From Oleispirillum sp963668495 (GTDB taxonomy: Bacteria; Pseudomonadota; Alphaproteobacteria; Rhodospirillales; Rhodospirillaceae), in NCBI GenBank assembly GCA_963668495.1, contig OY764545.1, positions 620,001 to 684,000 of the forward strand: DNA of 64,000 nt. Reading direction: 5' to 3'. The stretch's first letter is position 1. The number at the start of each line of letters is the position of its first letter. A program made the translations under genes and the position numbers. Of this stretch, positions 8,563-17,023 are shown one piece after another. Below the pieces are notes generated by a model that saw only the letters and a list, made by a program, of their open reading frames with translations, was not told the DNA's origin and searched no databases.

Positions 8563-9120
8563 ATGCTGATAGAAGTCATCCCCGAAATCCATGGCGTCAC
8601 ATTGGATATTGCCTATGCCACGGACCGGAACCTGACCGGGGCCCCTATCTATACTCGGGCGGCATGTTATCTCCACCCTGAGGCTTTTGCCAAGCTGGAA
8701 CGCGCCCGCGATCTTGCGACAGCCCAAGGATACGGCCTGAAGATTTTTGATGCGTTCCGTCCGCCGGAAGCCCAATGGGCGTTATGGAATTTCTTGCCAG
8801 ACCCGAATTTCATTTCCGACCCGCGCCGGGGTGGACCACACAGCCGAGGCGTCGCCATCGACCTGACCCTGACCGACCTTAGCACTGGCGAAGATTTGGA
8901 CATGGGGGGACCGTTTGACGACCCGACCCCTCGCGGACACCATGGTTATACGGACATATCCATCACAGCCCAACGCAACCGCGCTGTGTTACTTGGCATT
9001 ATGAGCGCGGCAGGTTGGGATTTTTACATGAACGAATGGTGGCACTACCAACTGTTTAACGCCCGAAAGAATTACCCCTTGGTTTCGGACTCGGTCCTGC
9101 CTGTATCTATGGTGCGATGA
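8563..9120 (+). CDS. ddpX: D-alanyl-D-alanine dipeptidase (VanX/DdpX family)
   Basis: 185 residues. The zinc peptidase M15D motifs are intact: HSRGVAIDL supplies the His and Asp zinc ligands, and NEWWHYQL near residue 158 supplies the catalytic Glu and third zinc ligand His. These enzymes split D-Ala-D-Ala released from cell-wall turnover. No vanH/vanA partners are present, so this is a housekeeping recycling enzyme and not a resistance cassette. No signal peptide is visible, suggesting cytoplasmic action. It is divergent from tsaB. Confidence 0.9.
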   Translation: MLIEVIPEIHGVTLDIAYATDRNLTGAPIYTRAACYLHPEAFAKLERARDLATAQGYGLKIFDAFRPPEAQWALWNFLPDPNFISDPRRGGPHSRGVAIDLTLTDLSTGEDLDMGGPFDDPTPRGHHGYTDISITAQRNRAVLLGIMSAAGWDFYMNEWWHYQLFNARKNYPLVSDSVLPVSMVR

Positions 9121-9130
9121 ACCCACGCAA

Positions 9131-9718
9131 TTAAACGAAAGTTGCAACCTCATCCGGGTCGAAACGGGGATTACGTGGATGCAACGTATCACGATCACCA
9201 TAGCCCAGATTACATAGGAAATTGGCGCGGATCTCCGTGCCGGCAAAGAATTCCCGGGTCACACCGTCCACATCAAAACCGCTCATCGGGCCACAATCCA
9301 ATCCAACAGCCCGCGCCGCCAAAATGAAGTATCCCCCTTGCAAACAGCCATTGCGGAACGCGGTTTCCGCAATCAAGTCCGTATTGCCAACAAACCATGA
9401 CTTGGCATCCACCTGCGGGAACATTCGGGGCAAGGCTTCATAGAATGTCAGATCGTGACCGATAATCACCGTTGCCGGGGCCGTCATGGTCTTTTCCACA
9501 TTGCCCGGTGCCAAATACGGTTTCAACCGCGCACGTCCCTCTGCTGAGGAAATCACTACATAACGGGCAGGCTGCGTATTGGCAGAGGTCGGGGCCAGCC
9601 CGGCACAGGCAATGGCCTCCCGAATCAAATCCGGGTCCACCGGAATGTCCTGCCAATGAGAAAACGTTCGGCCCTCGTAAAACAATTGATCAAAAACCTG
9701 TTCGTCCAGCATCTTCAT
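9131..9718 (-). CDS. Nitroreductase-family protein, RutE/HadB-like
   Basis: 195 residues from ATG 9718, chosen because GGAGAG sits seven bases upstream; a longer reading to 9775 lacks support. FMN-dependent nitroreductase fold: an N-terminal LFYEGRTFSHWQDIPV, then CAGLAPTSANTQPARYVVISS, and GLDCGPMSGFDVDGV near residue 150. These stretches match the subgroup that includes malonic semialdehyde reductase RutE of pyrimidine degradation. No other rut genes are present here, so the substrate is not established; a general nitro/quinone reductase is possible. It is convergent with the dipeptidase, ten bases between stops. Confidence 0.83.
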   Translation of the reverse strand: MKMLDEQVFDQLFYEGRTFSHWQDIPVDPDLIREAIACAGLAPTSANTQPARYVVISSAEGRARLKPYLAPGNVEKTMTAPATVIIGHDLTFYEALPRMFPQVDAKSWFVGNTDLIAETAFRNGCLQGGYFILAARAVGLDCGPMSGFDVDGVTREFFAGTEIRANFLCNLGYGDRDTLHPRNPRFDPDEVATFV

Positions 9719-9800
9719 GGTTGCTCTCCGCTGCAAGGCATTAGACAATTCGAACCATTGGATTTTCCAGTACATACTGTGGGGATATGGGGAGGATCAC

Positions 9801-10889
9801 ATGTCCGACAAGTCAAAGAAACAAACCGGCATTGCCAAAACAACCCGCCTGATCATGGCATCCGTCATTCTGTCAGGCATTGGCAGCGCATTGGGCGCGA
9901 CCATGGCATTGGCAAAAGACCCGGTGCATGCGGTTGCCGTGATGTACCATCGTTTTGGCGAAAACAAATACCCCAGCACCAACATCCGCTTGGAACAATT
10001 TGAAACCCATCTGAACATTCTCAGCGCGGATAAATTCAACGTGGTCTCGCTGGATACCATTGTAAACGCCCTGAAATCCGGCACACCCCTGCCCGCCAAA
10101 ACCATTGCCATCACCATTGACGACGCCTATGCCTCCGTCTTTACCGAGGCATGGCCACGCATGCAGGCTAAAGGCTGGCCAATGACGGTCTTTGTCGCGA
10201 CGGAAGCCGTTGATGAAAAACGCCCCGGCTACATGACTTGGGACCAGATCCGGACTCTGCGAGACGCAGGGGTGACCATCGGCGCGCACACCAAAAGCCA
10301 CGCCCACCTTGCCCGCATGGATAAAGTCGACGCCCTGACCGAAATTGCAGCATCCAACGCCCGATTTAAAACCGAGCTTGGGCAAGTCCCGACCTTGTTT
10401 GCCTACCCCTATGGCGAGGCCAACTCTGAAACCCTTGATTTGATCAAGCGCAGCTATGTTGCGGCTTTCGGTCAACATTCCGGCGTATTAAGCAGCAAAG
10501 ACAACGATTATTACTTGCCCCGTTATGCCTTGAATGAAAACTACGGCGATGCAGACCGATTTAAACTGGTCATCAACACCAAACCCTTGCCCGTCACTGA
10601 CATCGTTCCGTCCAATCCGACTTTGGCCCACAATCCCCCGACTTTCGGCTTTACCGTGACCGACCCGGCCCTGCCGCTGAACACCCTGAATTGCTATGGC
10701 TCCAACCCCGGCACCACCACGACGGAAAAATTGGGGACGCGGATCGAAGTCCGTCTGAGCGATGCCTTCACCGGAACCCGTGGGCGCATCAATTGCACCG
10801 TCATGGACCGTCAAGGCACTTGGCGTTGGTTTGGTCAACTCTATTACATTCCAGAAAACCTGCGGACTTCCGCGGTAAAAGACGATTGA
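9801..10889 (+). CDS. Exported polysaccharide deacetylase (NodB domain)
   Basis: 362 residues from ATG 9801 with a GGGGAGG-type ribosome site; the reading can be extended to 9717 but that part is non-conserved. An N-terminal hydrophobic segment (about residues 14-36, ending near MALA) looks like a signal peptide or anchor, so the enzyme acts in the periplasm. The NodB catalytic motifs are present: TIDDAYASV with the Asp pair, HTKSHAHL with the metal-binding His residues, and FAYPYGE. The C-terminal third (about 245-362) is a separate beta-rich region with two cysteines. The substrate could be a beta-1,6-GlcNAc-type polymer or peptidoglycan; no biosynthetic genes adjoin it. Confidence 0.87.
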   Translation: MSDKSKKQTGIAKTTRLIMASVILSGIGSALGATMALAKDPVHAVAVMYHRFGENKYPSTNIRLEQFETHLNILSADKFNVVSLDTIVNALKSGTPLPAKTIAITIDDAYASVFTEAWPRMQAKGWPMTVFVATEAVDEKRPGYMTWDQIRTLRDAGVTIGAHTKSHAHLARMDKVDALTEIAASNARFKTELGQVPTLFAYPYGEANSETLDLIKRSYVAAFGQHSGVLSSKDNDYYLPRYALNENYGDADRFKLVINTKPLPVTDIVPSNPTLAHNPPTFGFTVTDPALPLNTLNCYGSNPGTTTTEKLGTRIEVRLSDAFTGTRGRINCTVMDRQGTWRWFGQLYYIPENLRTSAVKDD

Positions 10890-10967
10890 CGTTCTTCCCT
10901 CCGCGCACAATCTCTAACGTGTCTATTTCGTCCGCGTTGTTTTCTGGTTTCGGAGTTCTGATACCGT

Positions 10968-13502
10968 ATGTCCTTTCCCATTGCCCCCACAGATATCACC
11001 GCAGAAACCACCACGAGTTCTCCTTACGTTGTTTGCCAGCTTCCCGTCGGGGGTATTTATGACCTTGCCGCCGCCAAACGTGCCCAAACCCGGTTGCTGC
11101 GCGCCGAAGGCATTATCGGTGCCGATGTTTCCACCAATTTGGAACACCTGATTTTAAAATTGGACCCAAAACGTGTGACCTTGTCAGATGTTGCCGCCGA
11201 GTTGGAAGACCTTGGCTATCCGCTAATTGATGTCATGGCGGCCTTATCGATCCGGGGCATGACCTCCAGTGCCTGTGTCACACGGGTTCGGCATGCACTG
11301 GAAGAAGTTCCGGGCGTGATTGAAGCCCACATCAACCCCGTACTCAACCGGGCTGATGTCCGCTTGGTCGCGCCGAACCGGGCCGTGGATGACTTGATGT
11401 TGGCGGTACGCAGTGCTGGATATGGCGTAACGCCATTATCCGAACATGGCGCGGTTGCGGATGTGGAAAATGAACGATCCTACGGGGCAGGAGCCGCCGC
11501 CAACCGTGGCGAAACCATGTTGCTGGGCATTGTCTGGGTTCTGACCATTCCGTTGTTGCTGAATTTGGCATTCCGTGTGTTATGGCACGACCCGATTTTC
11601 AGTACCTTTTGGTCATTTGCCCTGTCATCTGTGGTGTTGGGGCTTGGCGGTGCCCGCTTTGCCTTTGGCGCGTGGAAGGCGATTTCTGACCGGGAAGCCA
11701 CCACCGACCTTCTGGTGATTTTGGGCACATCCTCGGCTTATCTGTACAGTCTGATTGCATGGATGGCAGTTGCCCCGGAAGGACGCTACCTTTACTTCGA
11801 AACCGCTGCCGCGATTATCGCCTTTGTTCGTCTTGGTCGCTGGCTGGAGGCCATGGTCAAACACGGCACCACCCGCGCCATCCGCTCACTCATGGTTTTG
11901 CGCGCGCAAAGTGCCCGCGTCCTGCGTGACGGAACTTTGGTTTCCAAAGGCATCGACAAAGTAGACATCGGTGACGTCGTTGTGGTCAAACCGTTCGAAC
12001 GCATTCCGGTTGACGGTGTGATTCTGCGCGGAGAAAGCACGGTGGATGAGTCCATGATCACCGGGGCCGGACTGCCGGAGGACAAGTGCCAAGGCGACCG
12101 CGTGACTGGCGGCACCATGAACGGTAGCGGCACCCTGCACGTCGAGGCAACTCGCCTTGCCGCAGAGTCCACATTGGCCCACATTATCGCGCTGGTCGAA
12201 GAGGCCCAAGCCCGCAAAGTTCCTCTGCAACGCTTTGTCGATCACGTTTCAACCGTCTTTGTTCCGGTCGTCCTTGGCCTAGCCATTCTTACGTTTTTTG
12301 GCTGGCTGTTCTTTGGCCATTCCCATAGCGAAGCCATCAACGCCGCAGTTTCCGTTTTGATTATCGCCTGCCCCTGCGCATTGGGATTGGCGGCACCATC
12401 GGCCTTGGTCGCCGGCACCGGAGCCGCAGCCAAAGCCGGCATTTTGATCCGCGATATCGACAGCCTGCAACGGGCCTATAACATTGATACGGTCCTGTTT
12501 GACAAGACCGGAACCCTGAGCGAAGGCCGCCCGGAAGTCAGCAGCGTTGAGGCTCTTGATGGGGATATCTCCCGCCTGCTCACCATTGCAGCATCGGCGC
12601 AACAGGGCAGCGAGCATCCATTGGGCCGGGCGATCCTTGCCTATGCCGCAAACTATGGCATCGTGCCGGAGGCTCTGAAATCCTTCCATGCCATGCCCGG
12701 TCGTGGAGTTCAGGCCGTCATTGAAGGCGACCGTGAGGTTTTGATCGGTAACCGCCAATTAATGGACAGCCACCAGATTTCCATGAAGCAAAGCTTCTGG
12801 ATCGCACCCATGCTCGCCATGCAGGGCCGTACGGCGATCTGGGTGGCGGTGGATGGGCAGCTTTTGGGTGGGTTGTCCGTATCCGACCCCTTACGTGCGG
12901 ACGCGAAACGAGCGGTTTCCATTTTGAAAGACCGGGATCTGGCCTGTGCCATTGTCTCCGGTGACGATGACAATGCGGTGAAGACCGTCGCCTCGGCCCT
13001 GTCGATCAAAAATACTTTCAGCAACGCTCTGCCGGAAACCAAAATTCGTGTCGTGCGCCGCCTACAACACAAGGGCAAAACCGTTGCCATGGTCGGTGAT
13101 GGCATCAACGATGCCCCGGCTTTGGCAGAGGCCAATCTGGGGATTGCCGTGGGCACCGCTGCTGATGCGGCCTTGCAAAATGCCGATTTCACCCTGCTGC
13201 ATCAGGATGTCATGTGTGTGGTCGATGCCTTGGATGTGGCACACGCCACATGGAGCAAAATTCAACAGAATTTGGCATTGGCATTCCTGTATAATGTGAT
13301 TGCCCTGCCCGTCGCCGCTATGGGCTTATTAAGCCCGACCATTGCCGGGGCTGCCATGGCCCTATCCAGTGTCAGTGTCGTTCTGAACGCATTCCTTCTT
13401 GCCCGGTGGAAACCACGACCGATCCAATGCGCCGCAGAAGATCAGGACAATCATATGTCGCGGATACGAAGCACGACAAAATTGTTCAGGCGTGCTAAAT
13501 AA
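10968..13502 (+). CDS. P1B-1-type Cu+-transporting ATPase (CopA/FixI-like) with degenerate HMA domains
   Basis: 844 residues. Two N-terminal HMA-like domains cover about residues 18-87 and 92-155. The first has no GMxCxxC motif at all and the second reads GMTSSAC, keeping only Cys103, so neither can bind Cu+ in the usual way. The transport core is complete: CPC in the sixth helix near residue 468, phosphorylation motif DKTGT near 512, SEHPLGRA, GDGINDAPAL, and helix 7/8 signatures YN and MALSS that define Cu+ specificity (P1B-1). It probably exports Cu+ to the periplasm, either for tolerance or for cuproenzyme assembly as in FixI/CopA2. It is followed after 31 bases by ubiT, suggesting co-transcription with ubiTUV. 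Confidence 0.88.
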   Translation: MSFPIAPTDITAETTTSSPYVVCQLPVGGIYDLAAAKRAQTRLLRAEGIIGADVSTNLEHLILKLDPKRVTLSDVAAELEDLGYPLIDVMAALSIRGMTSSACVTRVRHALEEVPGVIEAHINPVLNRADVRLVAPNRAVDDLMLAVRSAGYGVTPLSEHGAVADVENERSYGAGAAANRGETMLLGIVWVLTIPLLLNLAFRVLWHDPIFSTFWSFALSSVVLGLGGARFAFGAWKAISDREATTDLLVILGTSSAYLYSLIAWMAVAPEGRYLYFETAAAIIAFVRLGRWLEAMVKHGTTRAIRSLMVLRAQSARVLRDGTLVSKGIDKVDIGDVVVVKPFERIPVDGVILRGESTVDESMITGAGLPEDKCQGDRVTGGTMNGSGTLHVEATRLAAESTLAHIIALVEEAQARKVPLQRFVDHVSTVFVPVVLGLAILTFFGWLFFGHSHSEAINAAVSVLIIACPCALGLAAPSALVAGTGAAAKAGILIRDIDSLQRAYNIDTVLFDKTGTLSEGRPEVSSVEALDGDISRLLTIAASAQQGSEHPLGRAILAYAANYGIVPEALKSFHAMPGRGVQAVIEGDREVLIGNRQLMDSHQISMKQSFWIAPMLAMQGRTAIWVAVDGQLLGGLSVSDPLRADAKRAVSILKDRDLACAIVSGDDDNAVKTVASALSIKNTFSNALPETKIRVVRRLQHKGKTVAMVGDGINDAPALAEANLGIAVGTAADAALQNADFTLLHQDVMCVVDALDVAHATWSKIQQNLALAFLYNVIALPVAAMGLLSPTIAGAAMALSSVSVVLNAFLLARWKPRPIQCAAEDQDNHMSRIRSTTKLFRRAK

Positions 13503-13533
13503 CAAGAAAAACCAAAGTCATTAGGACCAGACC

Positions 13534-14187
13534 ATGACCAAACCGCCCTTTTCCCCAATTCTGATGGGGGGTCTCCTGCTGAAGGCCGTTCCGCCGGAGC
13601 TTGTTCAACCCGTTGCCGATCACATGGCGAAGCGGATCATGGACCGTCATCCGGATGTGTTTGAACGCCTGACACCGCTCGGCCCCCGCACATTTCTGAT
13701 TGATGTGGTGGATTTACCGTGGTTGTTCCACCTGACTGTGGCCCATGGCAACGGCGAAGTATTGGTTCTGCGTCGCGATGATCCGACCCCGGCAAATGCC
13801 ACCATTCGCGCGCCGCTAAAGGTCTTGTTCGGCCTGTTGGATGGTACGATCGATGGGGATGCCATGTTCTTTACCCGCGACATGACATTCGAAGGCGATA
13901 CGGAAGCTGTGGTTGCCTTGCGCAATGCTCTGGATGGGGCAGATATCGATTTCGTGTCGGATTTATCCGCCGGTTTCGGTCGCTTCAGCCACTCTGCGGA
14001 AACCGTCATCAATTGCGTCGTCGATGGCTATAACCGTCTGGATTCCAGCGTCCAGACCATGAATGAATCGGTGATTGATCCGGCTCTGCGCAAAACAGAA
14101 GCGCAACAACGGCGCATTGAAGAATTGGAGGCTCGCTGCACAAGGTTGGAAAAAGCCTTGCGTCGGAAGTCCTCCGTTCTAAATTGA
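13534..14187 (+). CDS. ubiT: SCP2-domain ubiquinone accessory factor UbiT
   Basis: 217 residues with an SCP2 sterol-carrier-like lipid-binding domain (about residues 30-130; FLIDVVDLPWLFHLTV and DAMFFTRDMTFEGDTEAVVALRN in two parts) and a C-terminal coiled coil (RKTEAQQRRIEELEARC). UbiT is thought to bind polyprenyl intermediates during oxygen-independent ubiquinone synthesis. Alone the domain would be ambiguous with UbiJ; the immediately following ubiU and ubiV settle it. It lies 31 bases after the Cu+-ATPase and 37 before ubiU. Confidence 0.88.
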   Translation: MTKPPFSPILMGGLLLKAVPPELVQPVADHMAKRIMDRHPDVFERLTPLGPRTFLIDVVDLPWLFHLTVAHGNGEVLVLRRDDPTPANATIRAPLKVLFGLLDGTIDGDAMFFTRDMTFEGDTEAVVALRNALDGADIDFVSDLSAGFGRFSHSAETVINCVVDGYNRLDSSVQTMNESVIDPALRKTEAQQRRIEELEARCTRLEKALRRKSSVLN

Positions 14188-14224
14188 TACATCCGTGCTT
14201 AAAGTCTAGGTAAAGGAGCCTGTC

Positions 14225-15244
14225 ATGGCCCGAGTCCAACGAGACCCCTCCCGTCAAGTTTCGACGCTGGAGCTGGTATGCCCCGCCGGAACCCCCGCTG
14301 CCCTGCGCACCGCCGTTGATGCCGGTGCCCATACCGTGTATTGCGGTTTTCGTGATGACACCAACGCCCGCAACTTCCCCGGACTGAACTTTAACCGGGC
14401 TGAGTTACGCGATGGCGTGGCCTATGCCCACGATAACGGCGCCGATGTTCTGGTGGCGATCAATACCTTCCCCACAGCCGGGAAATTGGATATCTGGCAC
14501 AAGGCCATTGACGATGCCGCAGAAATTGGTGCGGATGCCGTCATCCTTGCTGACATTGGCCTTGCTGACTATACGCAAAAGAACCACCCCAATCTTCGCC
14601 GCCATTTATCCGTTCAGGCCGCAGCCTCAACCCCGGAGGGGATCAACTATTATGCCAAGGCCTTCGGCATTCAACGTGTTGTGTTGCCACGGGTATTGAC
14701 CCTGCCGGAGATCAAGGCCCTGAACGCCCGCACCGAGGTTGAAACCGAAGTTTTTGTCTTCGGCGGTCTGTGTGTCATGGCTGAGGGTCGATGCAGCCTG
14801 TCGTCTTATGTTACCGGCAAATCCCCGAACAAAACCGGCGTTTGCTCCCCCGCCAGTCACGTGGCGTATGTGGACAACGGCAACGGTCTGGATTCCCGGT
14901 TGGGGCAATTCACCATCAATCGCTTTTCCGAGTCCGAACCTGCCGGATACCCGACCCTGTGCAAAGGTCGTTTCAACGCCAACAGCAAAACCAGCTACCT
15001 GTTTGAAGAACCCGTCAGCCTCAACCTGCTGGAAATGTTGCCGGAAGTCGCCGACGCAGGCGTGACTGCCCTGAAAATTGAAGGCCGTCAACGTGGGCGA
15101 GCCTATGTGGAAAAGGTTGTGCGGGCTTTCCGTGGTGCGATTGATGCTCTCGAACGTGGTGAGCATTTGGATGCCGCCGCCATCACTGATCTGACCGAAG
15201 GCGGGCAGGAAACCTCAGGTGCTTATCGCCGGAAATGGCACTAA
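14225..15244 (+). CDS. ubiU: Oxygen-independent ubiquinone hydroxylation protein UbiU (peptidase U32 family)
   Basis: 339 residues, U32 family. The N-terminal ELVCPAGTPAALRTAVDAGA leads the TIM-barrel part. The four-cysteine cluster region expected for a [4Fe-4S] centre is visible as FGGLCVMAEGRCSL, GVCSPASH and LCKGRF. UbiU forms a heterodimer with UbiV and hydroxylates ubiquinone precursors without O2, with prephenate as the known oxygen donor in E. coli. The AAAGGAG ribosome site lies nine bases before ATG 14225. The gene is second of the ubiT-ubiU-ubiV set, which allows ubiquinone synthesis in anoxia. Confidence 0.93.
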   Translation: MARVQRDPSRQVSTLELVCPAGTPAALRTAVDAGAHTVYCGFRDDTNARNFPGLNFNRAELRDGVAYAHDNGADVLVAINTFPTAGKLDIWHKAIDDAAEIGADAVILADIGLADYTQKNHPNLRRHLSVQAAASTPEGINYYAKAFGIQRVVLPRVLTLPEIKALNARTEVETEVFVFGGLCVMAEGRCSLSSYVTGKSPNKTGVCSPASHVAYVDNGNGLDSRLGQFTINRFSESEPAGYPTLCKGRFNANSKTSYLFEEPVSLNLLEMLPEVADAGVTALKIEGRQRGRAYVEKVVRAFRGAIDALERGEHLDAAAITDLTEGGQETSGAYRRKWH

Positions 15245-15285
15245 ACCGGCCCAGCAGGTAACAGGTAACAAGGACACGTGTACTC

Positions 15286-16200
15286 ATGACTTCCGTAGCT
15301 CCCGCCGATGCCAAACTCACCCTTGGCCCGCTCCTGTTCAACTGGAGCAATGACAAGCGGCGTGATTTTTATGCCAAGATTGCTGATGAAGCCGATTTTG
15401 ATACAGTGATTTTAGGCGAAGTCGTTTGTTCCAAACGCACCCCGTTCCAGAACGAGGTTTGGCCCGAAATCATCGAACGCCTGCAAAACGCGGGGAAGGA
15501 AGTGATCCTGACGACACAGGCGTTGCTTTTGTCCAGCCGTGAAATGAATGCCATGCGTGATCTGGTCGGCGACGAAGACGCCTATTTCGAGGCCAACGAC
15601 ATTGCCATTGCCGATATGCTGCACGGACGCCCGCATATGATTGGCCCCATGGTCAACGTTTACAATGAAGGCACGCTGGCAACACTTGCCGCCAATGGCG
15701 CGACCCGGGTTTGCCTGCCTGTGGAAATGTCCGGTGAAGCCACCGCAATTCTGGCCGCAGCGAAACTGGTAGAGATCGAAGCCTTTGTCTTTGGGCGCAT
15801 GCCTTTGGCAATTGCCGCCCGCTGTTACCATGCACGGGCGCACAATCTGGCAAAGGATAATTGCCAATATGTCTGCAACAAGGATTTGGACGGCATGACC
15901 GTCGACACCCTTGACGGAGAACCATTTTTGGCAGTGAACGGCACCCAGACCATGTCTTATACGGTTGCCAACCTTGCCGCAGAGATTCCGAAATATCTGG
16001 ACATGGGCGTGGGACGTTTCCGACTGTCGCCGCACAACATCAACATGGTGAAGCTGGCTGAAATGTTCCGTGGCGTTATTCACGGCACAACAGACCCGGA
16101 AGAGGTTCTGGACGCCACCGACGGCATTATCGATGGCGCACCAAACTCCAACGGTTTCTTCTATGACGAAGAAGGCCTGAAATACAAAGTGGCTGAGTAA
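15286..16200 (+). CDS. ubiV: Oxygen-independent ubiquinone hydroxylation protein UbiV (peptidase U32 family)
   Basis: 304 residues, U32 family, shorter than UbiU as usual. The cluster cysteines are visible: one in GEVVCSKRTPF (near residue 46) and three in ARCYHARAHNLAKDNC and QYVC around 180-200. It opens with the family stretch LTLGPLLFNW. It is the obligate partner of UbiU. The gene ends the cluster; a hairpin lies 52 bases downstream. I see no clean Fnr/Anr box directly upstream of ubiT, so regulation may act from the promoter of the Cu+-ATPase. Confidence 0.93.
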   Translation: MTSVAPADAKLTLGPLLFNWSNDKRRDFYAKIADEADFDTVILGEVVCSKRTPFQNEVWPEIIERLQNAGKEVILTTQALLLSSREMNAMRDLVGDEDAYFEANDIAIADMLHGRPHMIGPMVNVYNEGTLATLAANGATRVCLPVEMSGEATAILAAAKLVEIEAFVFGRMPLAIAARCYHARAHNLAKDNCQYVCNKDLDGMTVDTLDGEPFLAVNGTQTMSYTVANLAAEIPKYLDMGVGRFRLSPHNINMVKLAEMFRGVIHGTTDPEEVLDATDGIIDGAPNSNGFFYDEEGLKYKVAE

Positions 16201-16251
16201 TTCTGCGGTTCTTCTGGAAGACAGTCAGCCTTAGGGATGAGAACCATACCA

Positions 16252-16274
16252 ACACAGGGATCAAGTCCCTGTGT
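16252..16274. terminator. Hairpin between convergent ubiV and GST genes
   Basis: Perfect 9-bp inverted repeat ACACAGGGA / TCCCTGTGT with a 5-base loop, located between the stops of two convergent genes. It lacks a strong T-run on either side, so it is a weak or Rho-assisted bidirectional terminator. Confidence 0.55.
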
Positions 16275-16303
16275 CGGTCCGGTTAAAGCCCACTGACAGC
16301 CCC

Positions 16304-16969
16304 CTAAAAATCAAGGTCCGTATAGTGGGCAGGGGGGAATATCCCGGTCAGTTTATCCTGTAATATGGCGCGGAATGATGGGCGCGACTTGACACGTGCG
16401 TACCACTCTTTAACGTCCACATGACGCGTCCACGGAACTTCCCCGGCGAAATCCACGACCGAGATCTGGGCTCCAGCCACAAGGTCCGCCATGGTCATAT
16501 GTTCACCCGCCAACCAACTGCGACGGTCCATCAACCAACTGATATAGTCCAAATGGATATGGATATTTTGCCGCCCGGCGGAAATCGCCCGTGAACTCGG
16601 GGTTCCGGTTCCGGCAATCCGTTTGACAATTTTTTCCCCAACCAGCGGATCGGTCACCTCATTTTGGAACTTACACAGGAACCACTGGGTCAGCCGACGG
16701 GATTCCGCGCGCGGAACGGCGGAATCACCAAAAAAACCGGGATCGGGAAAGACCTCCTCAAGATATTCAAGGATCGGATAAATTCCGGCGACCACAACAC
16801 CATCATGAATGATGACCGGAAGCTCCCCCGCCGGGTTCAGTCCCAGAAATTCGGGATGACGTTGCCACGGAGCCACGGATTTAAACTCAGCCTCCAGCCC
16901 TTTTTCAGCCAGCAGAATGCGTACCGCGCGTGATGCGGCACACATCGTATGATGCAAACAAACGATCAT
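16304..16969 (-). CDS. Glutathione S-transferase family protein
   Basis: 221 residues from ATG 16969; an upstream GTG at 17002 would add 11 residues with no support. The N-terminal thioredoxin-like domain contains CAASRAVRILLAEKGL and the cis-proline region NPAGELPVI (about 48-56). The helical C-terminal domain has the N-capping box region MTMADLVAGAQI near 165-176. Substrate unknown; the Cys-containing start (HHTMCAASR) could place it in the beta/omega-like group. It follows the unrecognised 286-residue gene by 54 bases and may share its transcript. Confidence 0.85.
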   Translation of the reverse strand: MIVCLHHTMCAASRAVRILLAEKGLEAEFKSVAPWQRHPEFLGLNPAGELPVIIHDGVVVAGIYPILEYLEEVFPDPGFFGDSAVPRAESRRLTQWFLCKFQNEVTDPLVGEKIVKRIAGTGTPSSRAISAGRQNIHIHLDYISWLMDRRSWLAGEHMTMADLVAGAQISVVDFAGEVPWTRHVDVKEWYARVKSRPSFRAILQDKLTGIFPPAHYTDLDF

Positions 16970-17023
16970 TGACCTATTGAACCCCACGCAGATGACCTGC
17001 ACAGTGAATAAAGACTTGAGATG

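Noticed and set aside
8563..9120. VanX-type vancomycin resistance cassette
   Set aside because: Only the D-Ala-D-Ala dipeptidase is present; vanH, vanA and vanRS are missing, so it is a recycling enzyme.
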